Notes: generated by a model from the letters alone, not told the origin. 34,697 nucleotides of DNA from Saprospiraceae bacterium (GCA_024103195.1 JAGFIW010000183.1:1-34697), one strand, 5' to 3'. Positions 16,557 to 25,602 are shown, counted from the stretch's first letter. Numbers and translations: made by a program.

Positions 16557-18019
16557 ATGCATTCGTTTTCAATGTATTGTTGACCTCCACGTTATGGTGG
16601 GGCGTCGTCTGGTCGATATACCGGTTCCAATTGAAAGGAATGGGCATTCCCTCCCATCTGCGTATGTATCTGATCGGATCATTGGCTGTCGGATTGATAT
16701 TGCCTTTTGTGCCCAAACCGGCACCTGCTGAATTTCCGGGCGTTATCGTACTGCCCGTTCTGGAGTTCATGCCGGGAGGGAGCGCCAAAGATGTCCCGTC
16801 AGCCTCCGCATTCCCCTTGATGAGTTTGCTGGCAGGATTTTATCTGACCGGAGTCGCGTGGTTGGTCGTGCGGCAATTCCTGGGTTGGTGGCAATTGCGC
16901 AGCCTGCGAAAAGAAGCGCAGATCCTTTGGATAAACGGCGTACAGGTCTTCAGGGTGGAAGGTCTTCCTACCCCGTTCCAGTTCGGTCGCGATGTATACA
17001 TGCCTGCCTCCATTGACCAGGGGTCCGGAGCGTTTGCGATGATTCTGCAACACGAAATGGCCCACCAGCGACTCAACCACGGTTCGGACATCCTCCTCAG
17101 CCTGATCCTCAGGGATCTGTTCTGGTTTCACCCTTTGGTTCACTTGTTGGTGAAGGAACTCCGGCTTGTCCACGAATTCGAAGCAGACCAGGAAGTCATC
17201 CGCCAATACGACCGTGATACATACGTCAGGCTGATCGGCCAATTCCGCATTCTGCCTGAATTTGCCCTTCCCGTAAGCTCTATTATTCAAGGTCCTCTAA
17301 AACAACGTATTATGAACATTTATGCTCCACCCCGCCGCTGGGGACGCACCCAATGGATGCAGTTGGTTCTGTTTGGCTTTCTGTCCTTCGGATTTTCCTT
17401 GTTGGTTCAGGCCAAAATGGTGGATCCTTCTGCCTTGGTAGCCGGTATACCCGGCTCACCGGACACTTTGCCCCAGCCACCGGCCCCTCCTCCTCCACCT
17501 TTGCCGTCGGCCCCGACAGCACCAGCCCCTCCGCAGCCATCCTTGAGAGGTGAACTCCCCCCTTCTCCGGCGCCGATAGTGCCGCCAGCGCCTTCTGCAC
17601 CTGCCGCTCCGGGTGATGATGTCCGCAAAGGCCAACCGGATGAAATGCCGAGGTTTCCGGGTTGCGAACACCTGAGCTCCCTCCCGGAGAAAGAAGCCTG
17701 TTCCACGCAAGGCCTGATGAAATATGTGTACAGCCGGCTGAAATATCCCGAGCAAGCCAAGGCCAACGGTGTTGAGGGAACAGTCGTCGTATCGTTTACC
17801 GTCACCAAGGAAGGCCGTATCGGTGCCATGTCCGCTTTGAAAGACATTGGTTATGATTGTGCCGCCCAGGTCATGGGCGTGCTCAAATCCATGAACGACG
17901 AACAAATTATCTGGCGTCCAGGATTCAAAGAAGGCCATCCGGTCAATGTGGAACTCCAGATACCCGTCAAATTCAAACTTTCCTCCGGCGATTCCTCCCC
18001 CGCAGAGGATAAAAAATAG
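16553..18019 (+). CDS. BlaR1-like M56 membrane metallopeptidase with C-terminal TonB domain
   Basis: The 488-residue protein has transmembrane segments near 1-25, 36-55, 83-110 and 268-288. Between the last two lies the M56 protease: HEMAH (167-171) is the zinc-binding HExxH and HEFEAD (207-212) supplies the third ligand region. After the last helix a proline-rich linker (about 303-360) leads to a TonB C-terminal domain (YPEQAKANGVEGTVVVSFTV ... IPVKFKL). Instead of the penicillin-binding sensor of BlaR1 it therefore carries a TonB-like domain, a common Bacteroidota architecture. It probably inactivates the co-encoded BlaI-type repressor on an unknown envelope signal. The gene ends just before a perfect palindrome that can terminate transcription. 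Confidence 0.92.
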   Translation: MNAFVFNVLLTSTLWWGVVWSIYRFQLKGMGIPSHLRMYLIGSLAVGLILPFVPKPAPAEFPGVIVLPVLEFMPGGSAKDVPSASAFPLMSLLAGFYLTGVAWLVVRQFLGWWQLRSLRKEAQILWINGVQVFRVEGLPTPFQFGRDVYMPASIDQGSGAFAMILQHEMAHQRLNHGSDILLSLILRDLFWFHPLVHLLVKELRLVHEFEADQEVIRQYDRDTYVRLIGQFRILPEFALPVSSIIQGPLKQRIMNIYAPPRRWGRTQWMQLVLFGFLSFGFSLLVQAKMVDPSALVAGIPGSPDTLPQPPAPPPPPLPSAPTAPAPPQPSLRGELPPSPAPIVPPAPSAPAAPGDDVRKGQPDEMPRFPGCEHLSSLPEKEACSTQGLMKYVYSRLKYPEQAKANGVEGTVVVSFTVTKEGRIGAMSALKDIGYDCAAQVMGVLKSMNDEQIIWRPGFKEGHPVNVELQIPVKFKLSSGDSSPAEDKK

Positions 18020-18053
18020 ATGGCGTCTGATCCTGAAGTTCGCTGTTTGACCA

Positions 18054-18087
18054 ACAGAAAGAGGCTGCCGCGGCAGCCTCTTTCTGT
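18054..18087. terminator. Perfect 34-bp palindrome, probable bidirectional terminator
   Basis: ACAGAAAGAGGCTGCCG is followed directly by its exact reverse complement, centred at 18070/18071. With a CGCG loop the stem is 15 bp. Pyrimidine-rich TTTCTGT stretches occur on both strands, but there is no long T run. It lies between the converging M56 gene and the small membrane-protein gene. Confidence 0.7.
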
Positions 18088-18151
18088 ATATGTCGTTATC
18101 TGAATCTCCAGCAACGAATTCGGTGGAGATTCGGCATGTGGTTGTATATCC

Positions 18152-18388
18152 TCAGATCCTGGCGGCAGGCAAAATGGCCCGCAACACGGCCTCAAAGGCA
18201 CCGGTCATGAATTCCTCCGGAGTACGCACGTCGGATCCGTGTTCGGCGGGTACGGCTCCGGAAAAGGAAATCCCGTTGAGGGGGTCAAGTCCGGAATGCA
18301 GTGCCAGGGACCACGCTGTAATCAAGGCCATGATCAACGCGGCAACAGCCAAAGGAAGAGCGTGGCGGTTTTGGATGATCTTGTTCAT
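18152..18388 (-). CDS. Small membrane protein, hypothetical
   Basis: A 78-residue frame starts MNKIIQNRHALPLAVAALIMALITAWSLAL, giving a basic N-terminus and one transmembrane helix (about 11-30), followed by a polar tail (VPAEHGSDVRTPEEFMTGAFEAVLRAILPAARI). The tail could form an amphipathic helix. No family is recognised. In favour of a real gene are the membrane-protein layout, its position between a two-way terminator and a 140-nt gap, and the lack of any better gene on the other strand; a recognisable promoter is missing. Direct repeats lie upstream at 18425-18460. Confidence 0.5.
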   Translation of the reverse strand: MNKIIQNRHALPLAVAALIMALITAWSLALHSGLDPLNGISFSGAVPAEHGSDVRTPEEFMTGAFEAVLRAILPAARI

Positions 18389-18424
18389 AAGGGAAAATTA
18401 GATGGAAGGATGAAATCTATCGAC

Positions 18425-18460
18425 CGGTTTTAGACCAAAGAACGGTTTTAGGCGACCAAA
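18425..18460. repeat. Two direct copies of CGGTTTTAG-ACCAAA
   Basis: CGGTTTTAGACCAAA (18425-18439) is repeated as CGGTTTTAGGCGACCAAA (18443-18460), the second with a 3-nt insertion; the copies start 18 nt apart. They lie upstream of the small membrane-protein gene and could be a regulator site, but this is inference. Confidence 0.5.
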
Positions 18461-18527
18461 CGTTGGCTGTTAACAAATATTTAAGAGGTTACGTTGAACC
18501 CACCGGGAAAGCCCGCGCCCCTTTCAT

Positions 18528-20000
18528 TCAGGCTCTCAGAGATATGACATATGGGTCTTGAGATTCCTCCAGTTCACGGACGCCGCCCTCGAAGCAAACA
18601 GTCCCTTCACGCACGATCCATAGACGGTGGCACCATTGAGCCAGGGCAGGCAAATCATGGGAAACCAGAATGGCAGGGAGATTCCTGGAGGAACAAACAG
18701 TTGCCACCAGGTCCAGGAAGGATTCACGGAGGCTCGCATCCAGACGAGAGAAGGGTTCATCCAACAAAAGGACGGAAGGATGGCTCAACAAGGCACGGGC
18801 CATGGCCAACCGCTGGATCTGACCTCCGCTGAATTGATGAGGACGCCGCTGAAGCATTTCGCCGGAAAGCGAGACCCATTCCAGCACCTGTCGGGGATCC
18901 GGCCCTTCCGCCTGGCGGAAGCGCGTGATTTCATCGAACGTTTCGCCAATGGTCAGGGCCGGATTGAAGGTGCGTCCCGGGTCCTGATAGACCATGGCAA
19001 AATGCCTGTTCATCTCCTCCGGAGGGATGTCTCTGCCGGCTACCTGCAGGCAGACGGTTTGCCAGGGAAGCAACCCCGTCAACGCCCTGAGCAGGGAGGA
19101 TTTGCCCGATCCGGATGCGCCGGCCACCCCAAGGATCTCACCCGGCCGGAGATTGAAAGGCGGTACGCGGATTGCGGGTTTTCCTTTGTGGTACCCACCC
19201 TGGAGACTGGTGACGTGGAGCACCGGCGGGCTGTCGGACAATTCTCGTCTTTGGTGACGGGTTGGGGAGATTGGCCCTGATGCCGGCGTCCCGGATGCAA
19301 GGATACGACCTTCTTCCAATGCAACCCATTCATCCGCTACGGTGGCTGCCGCCTCGCGGTCATGGGTGATAAGCAATACCGATGGCCGCATCCCTTGTCC
19401 TGCATAAGCCTTCAGCAGTTCAAGGAAGGAGCGTTGGTGATGGCGGTCCAACGAAGCCGTAGGTTCATCGGCAATCAACAGGGCTGGTTGCCGACTCATC
19501 ACCATGGCCAGCAGGATCCGTTGCTGTTGGCCTCCTGACAATTGCCAGGGAAACCGTTCTTTCCATTCCCCGGCGTCAATGCCCATACGGCTGAGAAGCA
19601 TTTCCAGTCGCTGGCCCGTTTCTCCGGAGGAGGCACCCCAATCCGCCCAATGCGCAGACAGGGAACGGACCGGATTGAAGGCCGCATCCGGTTCCTGGAA
19701 AATGGCGCCTATGCCTCCTTGCCAGAAATGGCGTCTTTGCCGTCCGGAAAGAGCCAACAGATCCTGCGGTCCCTGGGCTCCATGCCAAAGGATTTCGCCG
19801 GACATCCGTTGGTACTGTCCCTGAGGCCAAATGCCCAAGAGCAATTGGGCAATGGTGGATTTGCCACTGCCGGAGGGTCCTGTCAAAGCGGTCACCTTAC
19901 CCCGTCGCAAGGTGAGATGGACGTCCTCCAACACACGCGTTGTAGAACCCTGACCACGCACATTTACCGAGAGTGAACGGATGACCACCAGGGGATCCAT
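18528..20000 (-). CDS. ABC transporter protein with two fused ATPase domains
   Basis: The 490-residue protein has two complete nucleotide-binding domains. Domain 1 has Walker A GPSGSGKST (41-49), signature LSGGQQQR (154-161), Walker B LLIADEP and His213. Domain 2 has Walker A GASGSGKSS (294-302), signature FSGGQIQR (390-397) and Walker B LLLLDEP (about 410-416). The Q-loop segments IFQEPDAAFNPVRS and VYQDPGRTFNPALT are typical of the DppD/DppF (oligopeptide/nickel, also YejF/GsiA-type) importers. No permease or binding protein is adjacent, so the transporter must be encoded elsewhere. It follows rnd with a 2-nt gap and is probably co-transcribed with it. Confidence 0.88.
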   Translation of the reverse strand: MDPLVVIRSLSVNVRGQGSTTRVLEDVHLTLRRGKVTALTGPSGSGKSTIAQLLLGIWPQGQYQRMSGEILWHGAQGPQDLLALSGRQRRHFWQGGIGAIFQEPDAAFNPVRSLSAHWADWGASSGETGQRLEMLLSRMGIDAGEWKERFPWQLSGGQQQRILLAMVMSRQPALLIADEPTASLDRHHQRSFLELLKAYAGQGMRPSVLLITHDREAAATVADEWVALEEGRILASGTPASGPISPTRHQRRELSDSPPVLHVTSLQGGYHKGKPAIRVPPFNLRPGEILGVAGASGSGKSSLLRALTGLLPWQTVCLQVAGRDIPPEEMNRHFAMVYQDPGRTFNPALTIGETFDEITRFRQAEGPDPRQVLEWVSLSGEMLQRRPHQFSGGQIQRLAMARALLSHPSVLLLDEPFSRLDASLRESFLDLVATVCSSRNLPAILVSHDLPALAQWCHRLWIVREGTVCFEGGVRELEESQDPYVISLRA

Positions 20001-20002
20001 CG

Positions 20003-21193
20003 TCAGGGCTTGTGGGTGAGCAAAATGCCTTCCGGCTTGAGTTCGAATTCAAGTGACTCCCGGTTTTCCAGCAGCTCTCTCCAGACAACGGGTAAAAACC
20101 GGCTTCTCCAACCTGCATACAAACCCTCATACCGGTGCCCCGGGATGATGCGGTATCTCTTGGCCTCGGATGCCGGAAGAACAAGGTCAATGGACATGGC
20201 TTGCTTCTGGCAGAATGTCTGCAACAGATGAAGCACAAGTTGGGTCCGGCTTTCAATGGCCGGATCAATCACTTCCCGTGGTGCATATTGATACAGCAGG
20301 GTCAATTCATCCGGTTTGGCCTTTTCCTGGTACCATGCCGTCAAGTGGTCTTTCATGGCCCTGACGAAGGATTTGGGCAGTATCCGGCTCCTGAAGAGGG
20401 CTTCGCTGCCCGACCCGATCACTTTGGCCATTTCGACCAACTGCTTGTTGGACAAGATTTCTTCCGATTTGCATTGCCTTGCCTGACTCTCCCCTTCTCT
20501 CCACCTCGCCAGGCGAAGCATGAAAAGCTTTTCTTTCTCGTGGAACCCGGCAATAGATTTTTGCTGGAGCAACCGTTTGAGGGGATCTGTCAAATAGGTT
20601 TCCTCTTTTTCCCAGGCCTGCATTTCTTCCCACACCCAATCTTCCCGGCCCAGCTCCGACAATCGCTCCCTGATCCGGTCAAAAAGGGCGGGAAGGTAGC
20701 AGACATCCTCTACGGCGTACTGTTTCATCTTTTCGGGCAATGGCCGTACCGACCAATCCGCTACCGTAAAACTTTTCGAGGGAGAAAGGGAAAGCACCTC
20801 CTGCAATATGGAGGACAACCCGGCCGGATAGCGGAGTCCGATGAATCCGGCAGCCACCTGGAGATCAAAAGCCTTACGGGGCAGGACGCCAAGGAGTTGA
20901 TACAGAAGCCTGTAGTCGTTTTCTCCGGCATGCGTGAGCTTGCATATGCCCGAATCCTCTATATACATACCCATCCTGGTCCAACCTTCTGCTCTGAGTG
21001 TATCCACCAGCCAGACAGCATCCGGCGTAACGACCTGCAGGAGACACAGCAAGGGTACATCCCTTTTTTCACCGATGAATTCCGTATCGAAGCCAAACCA
21101 TTCGGCGCGGTCCAATGCCGCCCAAAGGGGCTTAAGGTCAGCATCTTCCTGAATGTACCGGACTTCCGGGGAGCCCGGGGTGTTTTTTGTCAT
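20003..21193 (-). CDS. rnd: Ribonuclease D (DEDDy 3'-5' exonuclease with HRDC domain)
   Basis: The 396-residue protein trims 3' ends of tRNA and other small RNAs. The DEDDy exonuclease shows Asp36 and Glu38 (FDTEF), Asp93 in HAGENDYRLLYQLL and Tyr159-x3-Asp163 (YAVEDVCYLPAL), with FDLQVAAGFIGL and a substrate loop between. An HRDC-like helical region follows (KSIAGFHEKEKLFMLRLARWRE ... LSNKQLVEMAK). The ATG at 21193 is chosen; the frame is open to 21340, but that extension covers the divergent promoter region and overlaps the AsmA-like gene. A perfect -7 motif TACCTTTG lies 38-45 nt upstream. Confidence 0.93.
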   Translation of the reverse strand: MTKNTPGSPEVRYIQEDADLKPLWAALDRAEWFGFDTEFIGEKRDVPLLCLLQVVTPDAVWLVDTLRAEGWTRMGMYIEDSGICKLTHAGENDYRLLYQLLGVLPRKAFDLQVAAGFIGLRYPAGLSSILQEVLSLSPSKSFTVADWSVRPLPEKMKQYAVEDVCYLPALFDRIRERLSELGREDWVWEEMQAWEKEETYLTDPLKRLLQQKSIAGFHEKEKLFMLRLARWREGESQARQCKSEEILSNKQLVEMAKVIGSGSEALFRSRILPKSFVRAMKDHLTAWYQEKAKPDELTLLYQYAPREVIDPAIESRTQLVLHLLQTFCQKQAMSIDLVLPASEAKRYRIIPGHRYEGLYAGWRSRFLPVVWRELLENRESLEFELKPEGILLTHKP

Positions 21194-21230
21194 GCGAATC
21201 AGTAAATGATGCAACGATAAACGTTGGGAC

Positions 21231-21238
21231 CAAAGGTA
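21231..21238 (-). promoter_or_regulatory. -7 promoter element of rnd
   Basis: TACCTTTG on the minus strand (21238 to 21231) matches TAnnTTTG exactly. The -33 position has CTG instead of TTG at 18-nt spacing, so the promoter may be weak. Confidence 0.5.
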
Positions 21239-21266
21239 ATCGTTATAGAAGGTAAACAGCCCCTCC

Positions 21267-24200
21267 ATGGCAAAGGTCGCCAAGTTCCTTTTGGTGTTTT
21301 CAGGTATTCTGGTCGCCGCGTTTCTGGCGGCAGCCGTCATTCTGCCCCGTCTTTACAAAGACGAACTCCTTGAGGTGATCCGGGTAGAAGCCAACCGAGA
21401 CCTTCAGGCCACCCTGGATTTTCATGATCTGCATCTTTCTCTCTTTCGACAATTCCCTCTGCTTTCCATCCGGATGGATTCACTTTCCCTCACCGGAAAG
21501 GGGGAGTTTGAGGGCATGCCGCTTCTTAGGGCCCCGAATCTGGAGTTAGCCGTTTCGGTATGGGACCTGTTCCGCAAAGACGCTCCATTTGACATACGGA
21601 AGCTCTATCTCACCAACCCGGAAATGCAGATCCTGATCCTGGAGGACGGCAAGGCCAATTACGACATCACCTTACCGGACACGACCCAGGCGGACCGACC
21701 CCCTTCCACATTCCGTTTGTCCCTTCGGGATTATCGCATCAACAATGGGCGAATCAGGTATGAAGACCGGTCCATGCCGGTAGTCGTGGACATGAAAGGC
21801 CTCCACCACCAGGGGAAGGGAGATTTTTCAGAGGTGCGATTTGACCTGGTGACCGAAACCCTCGTGGACAGCCTTGACTTCGAATACGACGGCATTGCTT
21901 ATTTCAACAAGGCCCGGCTGGAATGGGATGTTCTTTTGGGGGTAGACATGGACGAGATGGCCTTCACTCTGAAAGACAACAGGATGCTGCTCAATGCTCT
22001 TGCCCTGTCAGGCCAGGGCGTCATCCGCATGCCCGGAGAGGATATTGATGTGGATATTAAAGTGGAAGCCCCCTCCAATGATCTTCGCGAACTATGGTCG
22101 GTGCTTCCCGGGGCTTATACCGACGATTATGCCGGGCTGAAAACCGAGGGGACATTCACCCTTGGCTTTTGGACCCGGGGGGTGTATAATGAGGACCGGA
22201 TTCCGGCTTTTGAACTGACCAGCACGATCAAGGATGGCCGCGTGCAATACCCGGACCTTCCTTACCCGATCGAACAGATCTCCATGAACCTGCAGGTGCG
22301 ACAGCCTGGTGACCAGTTGAAGGCGCTGGAAGTAGATCTGCCCGCATTCCGCTTTCGCATCCAGGATCAGGAATTGCGGGGACAAATGGCCGTCAGGGAC
22401 GTTTGGACGGATCCTGATGTCAAGGCGGAATTGAAAGGTACGTTGAACCTCGGTCATCTGCGAAAAGCATTCCCTGTAGAGGCGACAACCCTGGAAGGGG
22501 CCATTCGCGCCGACGTATTTCTGGCCGGGCGAATGTCGGCCCTTGATGAAGGGCGATATCACGATGTGGACATCAGGGGCAGCCTTCAGGCCGAAAAGAT
22601 CAAATACCAGGGTCCCGACCAACCTCTGATGGCGATTGATCAGGGTGAAATGGTATTCAGCCCCTCCTTTGCCGAAGTGCGGGCCGTACAAATCCGGGCA
22701 GGACGGACGGACATTGCCCTGGACGGTCGCATTGACAATATCCTGGCCTTCCTGCATCCCGACCGAACGCTCAAGGGGAAGCTGACCATGCGCAGTCAAT
22801 TGATCGACCTCACGGAATGGGTGGAAAAGGGAACCGTTGAGACGCCGGTCACGTCGGTGCCAGAGGAAGAAGAAAAGGCGGTTGGTTTGCCTGCCGAACA
22901 ATTTGATCTCGCCCTGGATGCCAAAGCCGGTACGGTAAAGGCGCCTGATCTTGAAATCCGGGATCTCGTTATCCGGGGAGAAGCGGGCCCCACCTCCCTC
23001 AGGGCCCAAGAAATCTCGGGACGCATGGGAGCTTCCGATTTCAAATTAAGTGGCCATCTCGAAAACCTGTTCGACTGGATGTTGGATCAGGCCATATTGC
23101 GCGGACATTTCTCCCTGTCCAGTCAGCGACTTGACCTGAATGCGTTCATGCCTGACGCACCGGCCAGCGGATCCGGTCAGGAAAGCCAAACATCTGCCAT
23201 TCCTGTACCCGATGATGTGGAGATCACGGGCGATCTCCACGTGGGCGAACTGATTTATACCGACCTGATTCTCAAAGATGTGTCCGGGAGTATGGCCATT
23301 GGCGACCAGACCGTTTGGATGAAGGATTGGAAGGCGCTCGGATTTGGGGGCAACATCCAACTGGAAGGCACCTATGTAGCTCAGGATCTGTCCAGACCCG
23401 AGTTTCATTTCATGTATGATGTTGAACAGTTGGATTTTCGTCAGGTTTTCAACAAGGTCAATACTTTCCGGCAGCTGACGCCTGTCGGCAAATACCTGGA
23501 CGGACGCTTTTCGTCTCGCCTGGTCATGGACGGAGCCATGGATGCCGGGATGAATCCCGACCTGACAACCCTTCAGGCGACCGGCATGATCGAAACTTCA
23601 CAGGCGGTCATTCAGGGTTTTGCCCCAGTGGACGGGTTGGCCGACAAGCTCCGCATTCCCGGATTGAAAAAAATGGCGCTAAAGGATTCCAAAACCGGGT
23701 TTGAGATCAAAAACGGGACCGTAGAACTACAGGAATTTGACTTCCGTCATCAGGATATTGACATGTCCGCGGGTGGCCGGCATCAATTGGGAGGACAGAT
23801 GGATTACACGGTGAAGGCAAAGATCCCCAGGAAATACCTCGACCAAACCGGCATCACCGCGCAAGCCAACACAGGGATGAAATGGCTGGAAGCTGAGGCC
23901 GGAAAGCTTGGCATCCCGTTATCCGTCGGGGAATTTGTCAGGATCGCGGTCGGCATAGGGGGTACCATGGCCAAGCCCACTTATTCTCTCAAGGTATTGG
24001 GTACGGAAGGAGAAGGAGGAACGGATGCGGCCGGTGGAGACCTACAAGCCACGCTTGAAAAAAGCGCCGAATCCCTGAAAGATACCCTCCAGGATGTTGC
24101 ACGCCGAAAAGCCGATGAACTGAGCAAACAAGCAGAGGCCCGGATGGACTCCCTCAAGCGCCAGGCGGAATCCCAGGTGGATTCGGCCCTGGCAAGAGCC

Positions 24201-24341
24201 AAAGAGGAAGCCACCAAAAAAATCGGTGACGAAGCAGCCAAAAAAATCGAAGAGGTGGGCGGCGACAAAGCCAAACAGGAGGCGGAAAAACTGAAAGAAA
24301 AGATCCGGAAATGGGATCCGTTTGGCAAGAAAAAAGAATGA
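21267..24341 (+). CDS. AsmA-family protein
   Basis: The 1024-residue protein starts with one transmembrane helix (about 5-27, FLLVFSGILVAAFLAAAVILP) and then the AsmA N-terminal signature: LDFHDLHLSLFRQFPLLSIRMDSLSLTG, LELAVSVWDLFRKDAPFDIRKLYLTNPEMQILILEDGKANYDI. Beta-rich repeats of a bridge-like fold follow. Conserved segments near 725-870 (GKYLDGRFSSRLVMDG, PVDGLADKLRIPGLKKMAL, MDYTVKAKIP) are typical of AsmA-like proteins thought to carry lipids across the periplasm. From about 926 to the end it is a highly charged Ala/Lys/Glu-rich region predicted as a coiled coil, ending WDPFGKKKE. It is divergent from rnd and precedes the PPK2 gene by 68 nt. Confidence 0.88.
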   Translation: MAKVAKFLLVFSGILVAAFLAAAVILPRLYKDELLEVIRVEANRDLQATLDFHDLHLSLFRQFPLLSIRMDSLSLTGKGEFEGMPLLRAPNLELAVSVWDLFRKDAPFDIRKLYLTNPEMQILILEDGKANYDITLPDTTQADRPPSTFRLSLRDYRINNGRIRYEDRSMPVVVDMKGLHHQGKGDFSEVRFDLVTETLVDSLDFEYDGIAYFNKARLEWDVLLGVDMDEMAFTLKDNRMLLNALALSGQGVIRMPGEDIDVDIKVEAPSNDLRELWSVLPGAYTDDYAGLKTEGTFTLGFWTRGVYNEDRIPAFELTSTIKDGRVQYPDLPYPIEQISMNLQVRQPGDQLKALEVDLPAFRFRIQDQELRGQMAVRDVWTDPDVKAELKGTLNLGHLRKAFPVEATTLEGAIRADVFLAGRMSALDEGRYHDVDIRGSLQAEKIKYQGPDQPLMAIDQGEMVFSPSFAEVRAVQIRAGRTDIALDGRIDNILAFLHPDRTLKGKLTMRSQLIDLTEWVEKGTVETPVTSVPEEEEKAVGLPAEQFDLALDAKAGTVKAPDLEIRDLVIRGEAGPTSLRAQEISGRMGASDFKLSGHLENLFDWMLDQAILRGHFSLSSQRLDLNAFMPDAPASGSGQESQTSAIPVPDDVEITGDLHVGELIYTDLILKDVSGSMAIGDQTVWMKDWKALGFGGNIQLEGTYVAQDLSRPEFHFMYDVEQLDFRQVFNKVNTFRQLTPVGKYLDGRFSSRLVMDGAMDAGMNPDLTTLQATGMIETSQAVIQGFAPVDGLADKLRIPGLKKMALKDSKTGFEIKNGTVELQEFDFRHQDIDMSAGGRHQLGGQMDYTVKAKIPRKYLDQTGITAQANTGMKWLEAEAGKLGIPLSVGEFVRIAVGIGGTMAKPTYSLKVLGTEGEGGTDAAGGDLQATLEKSAESLKDTLQDVARRKADELSKQAEARMDSLKRQAESQVDSALARAKEEATKKIGDEAAKKIEEVGGDKAKQEAEKLKEKIRKWDPFGKKKE

Positions 24342-24409
24342 TCGTAGGCCCTGGACCTTTCCCGTTTGGTGCATACCTTGTATTTTGAGCTGACCAAACC
24401 TCTGCCGTC

Positions 24410-25168
24410 ATGTACAAGCCGGTCAAAATCAGTGATCTCCCTTGTGAAGCACCCCAAGGGTTGAAGAAGAACGACGTTGAAAAGGAAAGGGAAGAAATGG
24501 CCGATGCCATCGGCGAAATGCAAAGGCTGTTGTATGCGGAAGCCAAGCGAAGTTTACTGGTAATATTCCAGGGAATGGATGCCGCGGGCAAAGACGGTAC
24601 GGCAGGAGCCGTTTTCCGCTGGTGCGTACCCCATGGTATCAGCGCATATTCCTTCAAGAAACCAACCCCCCTGGAATTGGCCCATGACTTCCTTTGGCGC
24701 GCACATGTCCACACCCCCGAGAAGGGGTACATCAAAATATTCAACAGGTCCTATTACGAAGATGTATTGATTCAACGCGTACATCGCTGGTTTCCCGAAG
24801 AGCATTTTGAATTGCGGTTCAAGGCCATCAATGCCTTCGAGGAACTCCTCAGTTTTGATGCCCATACGACGATCATCAAGTTTTTCCTGAACATCAGTGA
24901 AAAAAGGCAAGGTGAAAAACTACGTGAAAGACTGGTCAATCCCAAGAAACAATGGAAACATAATGCCGGCGATTGGGAGGAGCGCAAACATTGGGGTACT
25001 TACATGGCTTGTTATGAGGACGTGATCAACAAGAGTGTCATTCCCTGGCATGTGATCCCCGCCGATGACGAATGGTACCGCAATTACTGCGCCACCAAAG
25101 TCGTTTACGACACCCTCAAAGCCATGGATCCCCAGCGGCCTGTCCTATCCGCACCACGTCATGATTGA
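24410..25168 (+). CDS. Polyphosphate kinase 2 family protein
   Basis: This 252-residue enzyme belongs to the one-domain PPK2 family, which transfers phosphate between polyphosphate and nucleotides. Walker A is GMDAAGKDGT (55-64), and the lid and Walker B regions show HGISAYSFKKPTPLELAHDFLWR, IKIFNRSYYEDVL (near 109-121) and the sensor segment FFLNISEKRQGEKLRERL. The C-terminal WYRNYCATKVVYDTL is typical. The sequence looks like the class that phosphorylates AMP or ADP at the expense of polyphosphate, but the class is not decided here. Its stop overlaps the S4-domain gene by 8 nt. Confidence 0.93.
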   Translation: MYKPVKISDLPCEAPQGLKKNDVEKEREEMADAIGEMQRLLYAEAKRSLLVIFQGMDAAGKDGTAGAVFRWCVPHGISAYSFKKPTPLELAHDFLWRAHVHTPEKGYIKIFNRSYYEDVLIQRVHRWFPEEHFELRFKAINAFEELLSFDAHTTIIKFFLNISEKRQGEKLRERLVNPKKQWKHNAGDWEERKHWGTYMACYEDVINKSVIPWHVIPADDEWYRNYCATKVVYDTLKAMDPQRPVLSAPRHD

Positions 25169-25562
25169 GGGAGCCGGCAAGGTACGTGTGGACAAGTGGT
25201 TGTGGGCCGTTCGGCTGTTCAAAACGCGAACGCAAGCCACCGACGCCTGCAAAGCAGGTGATATTCTCATGGCAGACCTCCATCTCAAAGCTTCCCACCA
25301 GGTCAAACCGGGAGATATCCTGACAGTCAGGAAAAACGGCATTCACCACATCATTGAAATCGTTCGGCTCCTGGACAAAAGAGTTGGCGCTCCTGTCGCT
25401 CAGGAATGTTTTCTTGACCTTACTCCCGAGGAGGAATTGCGCAAATTTGAGAGCTGGTTTGCGGCAAAAACCGGCAAACCGGAATTCAGGGAAAAAGGCT
25501 CGGGCCGTCCCACCAAGAAGGAAAGGCGTCTCATTGATGCTTTCAAGGACCTTGACGATTGA
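25161..25562 (+). CDS. S4-domain RNA-binding protein (Hsp15-like)
   Basis: The 133-residue protein has an S4 domain at about 8-65 (VRVDKWLWAVRLFKTRTQATDACKAGDI ... LKASHQVKPGDILTVRKNG) and a basic C-terminal tail (GSGRPTKKERRLIDAFKDLDD). This is the layout of Hsp15, which binds stalled 50S subunits carrying a nascent peptide. The ATG at 25161 overlaps the end of the PPK2 gene by 8 nt and places the S4 motif at the usual distance; the frame continues upstream inside PPK2. It ends 40 nt before the converging deiminase gene. Confidence 0.9.
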   Translation: MIEGAGKVRVDKWLWAVRLFKTRTQATDACKAGDILMADLHLKASHQVKPGDILTVRKNGIHHIIEIVRLLDKRVGAPVAQECFLDLTPEEELRKFESWFAAKTGKPEFREKGSGRPTKKERRLIDAFKDLDD

Positions 25563-25602
25563 TTCCGGACCAACAAAGGCGGGAATCCCTTCGGCGCAAA
25601 AT

